This document shows positions 62,461-64,000 of a DNA stretch of 64,000 bases, piece by piece (the first letter of the stretch is position 1; each line of letters begins with the position of its first letter). The position numbers and the translations under genes were made by a program. The notes beneath the pieces are model-generated. The model did no database searches, was not told where the DNA came from, and was given only the letters and a program-made list of their open reading frames with translations. The DNA is from Novosphingobium sp. G106 (lineage in GTDB: Bacteria; Pseudomonadota; Alphaproteobacteria; Sphingomonadales; Sphingomonadaceae): positions 1,302,001 through 1,366,000 of the forward strand of contig NZ_JAHOOZ010000001.1 in the NCBI RefSeq assembly GCF_019075875.1. Direction: 5' to 3'.

Positions 62461-64000
62461 TCAGGCGATGTTGCTGGCGTTCGCCGCGTGCTTGGCGGCG
62501 ATCCATCCGAACACGAAGCTGGGTCCCACGCTCGACCCCGCGCCCGGATAGATCCGGCCCATCACCGAAGCCGTACTGATGCCTGTCGCATAGAGCCCTT
62601 CAATCCAGCTGCCGTCTTCGCGCAGTACGCGTGCGTTCTCGTCCGTGACGACGCCGCCATAGGTGCCCACGTCACCCGGCACAACCGGCGCCGCATAGAA
62701 CGGCCCCGTCTCGATCGGCCCCAGGGTGTGCGAACCGTCCTTGCGGTGGAAGTTGCCCAGGAAGTTGTCGTAGGCGCGGTTGCCGCGGCCGAACTCGCTG
62801 TCCACGCCCGCGCGGGCATCGGCATTGAACTTGTCGATCGTATTGCGGAGTACTTTCGGATCGACGCCGATCTGGTCGGCGAGGCCTTCGATCGTGTCCG
62901 CGCGCTTGAAGAAGCCGGATTCCAGCCAGGCCTTGGGCGGATTACCGCCGTGATAATCGTCGCGGCCCTTCTGATCGCCGATCCACCAGCTGTGCACGGC
63001 CGGCACGATCTTGTCGCGCTTGAGCATGTTCTGGCAGAACTCCATGTAGGAGCCGCCCTCGTTCATGTAGCGGACGCCCGACTGGTCGACGACGATCGAG
63101 TGCGGCTTGGCATAATGCGTCTGGCCGCCCGCTAGTTCGCCCAGCGAGACGCCGTTGCCCTGGTTCTCTTTGCCCGGCGGGATCGTCATCTGGTTGCCGA
63201 CCATTTCCTCCATCTGGCCGATGGCGGCGCCGATCCTGTTCATCTCGAGGATCATCTCGCCCGTGCTGCCGGGTGTTGCCGCGGTCCACTTGGCCGAAGT
63301 ACCGGGCTGGTACTTGTCGCGCATCTCCTGATTGTGGCTGAAGCCGCCGGCGTTCACCAAGACGCCGAGGTTCGCGCCGACGCGCCAGGGCTTGCCGTCC
63401 TTCTCGGTGATGACGCCCTTCACCGCGCCGTTCTCATCCTGGATGAAGCCGCTGACCTTGCTGTTGACGCGCAGGTCAACGCCGGCGTTCAGGCTGGCCT
63501 GCAACATCCGCCCCTGCAGCGCGCCGCCAGCGGTGACCCAGCGCTTGCCGGTCAGCTTGGCCAGGGCCATGCGCATGCCCACTTTCAGCATGTCGCGCTT
63601 GCCGATCCACGAGTGCTTGGCGAGGCCGATCTCGAACCCTTCGAAGAGGAAGGCCGGCGTATTGCCGAGGAAGTTGGGTTCGAGCCGCTCGCGCCATTCG
63701 CCGAGCTCGTTGGTGTTGAAAATGTCGGCGACGACCGTGCGGCCAGGGACGGAGCCGCCGGGGCGATCGTCGTAGTAGTCGGGCCACCAGGGAACGCGCC
63801 GCAGCTTGATCCCGTTGTTCACGAGGAAGTCGACCATCTTCGGCCCCTCAGTGACATAAGCGCTGCGCTTGGCCGGGCTGGTTCCGGGCGCATCGAGCGA
63901 CTGGCCCGCGGTTGATTCCATGTAGGTCATCGACTTCTCGTAGCTGTCCTCGACTCCCTCTTCCTTCATGAAGCGGTTGTTGGGGATCCACATGACCCCG
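62461..64000 (-). CDS. KstD-like FAD-dependent dehydrogenase, 5' end outside window
   Basis: At least 513 residues; the N-terminal FAD Rossmann segment is beyond base 64000. It enters at VMWIPNNRFM, the normal block just after the FAD loop in 3-ketosteroid-1-dehydrogenase and related FAD_binding_2 enzymes. It ends with GLYATGISTASVMG, then YPGAGSSVGPSFVFGWIAA, close to the KstD end. It would introduce a double bond into a cyclic ketone; other FAD_binding_2 members are reductases, so the direction is uncertain. Convergent with the PRISE gene (7 bp apart). Confidence 0.85.
   Translation of the reverse strand, partial: GVMWIPNNRFMKEEGVEDSYEKSMTYMESTAGQSLDAPGTSPAKRSAYVTEGPKMVDFLVNNGIKLRRVPWWPDYYDDRPGGSVPGRTVVADIFNTNELGEWRERLEPNFLGNTPAFLFEGFEIGLAKHSWIGKRDMLKVGMRMALAKLTGKRWVTAGGALQGRMLQASLNAGVDLRVNSKVSGFIQDENGAVKGVITEKDGKPWRVGANLGVLVNAGGFSHNQEMRDKYQPGTSAKWTAATPGSTGEMILEMNRIGAAIGQMEEMVGNQMTIPPGKENQGNGVSLGELAGGQTHYAKPHSIVVDQSGVRYMNEGGSYMEFCQNMLKRDKIVPAVHSWWIGDQKGRDDYHGGNPPKAWLESGFFKRADTIEGLADQIGVDPKVLRNTIDKFNADARAGVDSEFGRGNRAYDNFLGNFHRKDGSHTLGPIETGPFYAAPVVPGDVGTYGGVVTDENARVLREDGSWIEGLYATGISTASVMGRIYPGAGSSVGPSFVFGWIAAKHAANASNIA

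Overview
The window reads as a high-GC alphaproteobacterial chromosome, most likely a sphingomonad (Novosphingobium/Sphingobium-like). The support is the housekeeping order rplY-pth-ychF and mreB-mreC-mreD-mrdA-rodA, a PEPxxW-CTERM protein, a MutL carrying the endonuclease motif, and a dense catabolic region with a TonB-dependent receptor. The genus is inferred; no marker gene fixes it.

Region 1 (1-16.7 kb) is mostly core genome. It holds the end of a TraB/GumN-like gene, a VirJ-like hydrolase, rplY, pth, a Tat-exported short-chain dehydrogenase and ychF. Next is a small metal-response locus: a CueR/MerR-type regulator, a mer-like operator and a His/Met-rich outer-membrane-like protein. A lipoprotein, mutL, the elongasome operon mreBCD-mrdA-rodA, tRNA-Lys(CTT), a PEP-CTERM protein, a DUF202 membrane protein and a 57-codon gene follow. 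mreD is frameshifted at a run of six G.

Region 2 (16.7-64 kb) is one long catabolic island. It encodes eight acyl-CoA dehydrogenases (three adjacent pairs plus two singletons linked to kinase-like genes), three aminoglycoside-phosphotransferase-fold proteins, three acyl-CoA ligases of two types, five more SDR-type enzymes including a PRISE-type enone reductase, two Baeyer-Villiger-type flavin monooxygenases, and a KshA-like Rieske oxygenase. It also encodes an old-yellow-enzyme/FAD fusion without iron-sulfur cysteines, a thiolase/DUF35 pair, an enoyl-CoA hydratase, a KstD-like FAD dehydrogenase cut by the window end, and a TonB-dependent receptor. Regulators are two TetR and one IclR protein. 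A cyclase-family gene is frameshifted at a run of seven C.

Taken together, the island looks like a pathway for uptake, ring oxidation (Rieske, BVMO, KstD-like, enone reductases), CoA activation and beta-oxidation-like shortening of a cyclic, lipid-like compound such as a steroid, bile acid or terpenoid. The substrate cannot be fixed from sequence. A short TTGCAWT-type element recurs in most leading intergenic spaces of the island and is absent as an obvious element from the core region; it is the best candidate for a shared operator.

I see no insertion sequence, integrase, CRISPR array, rRNA or phage gene.
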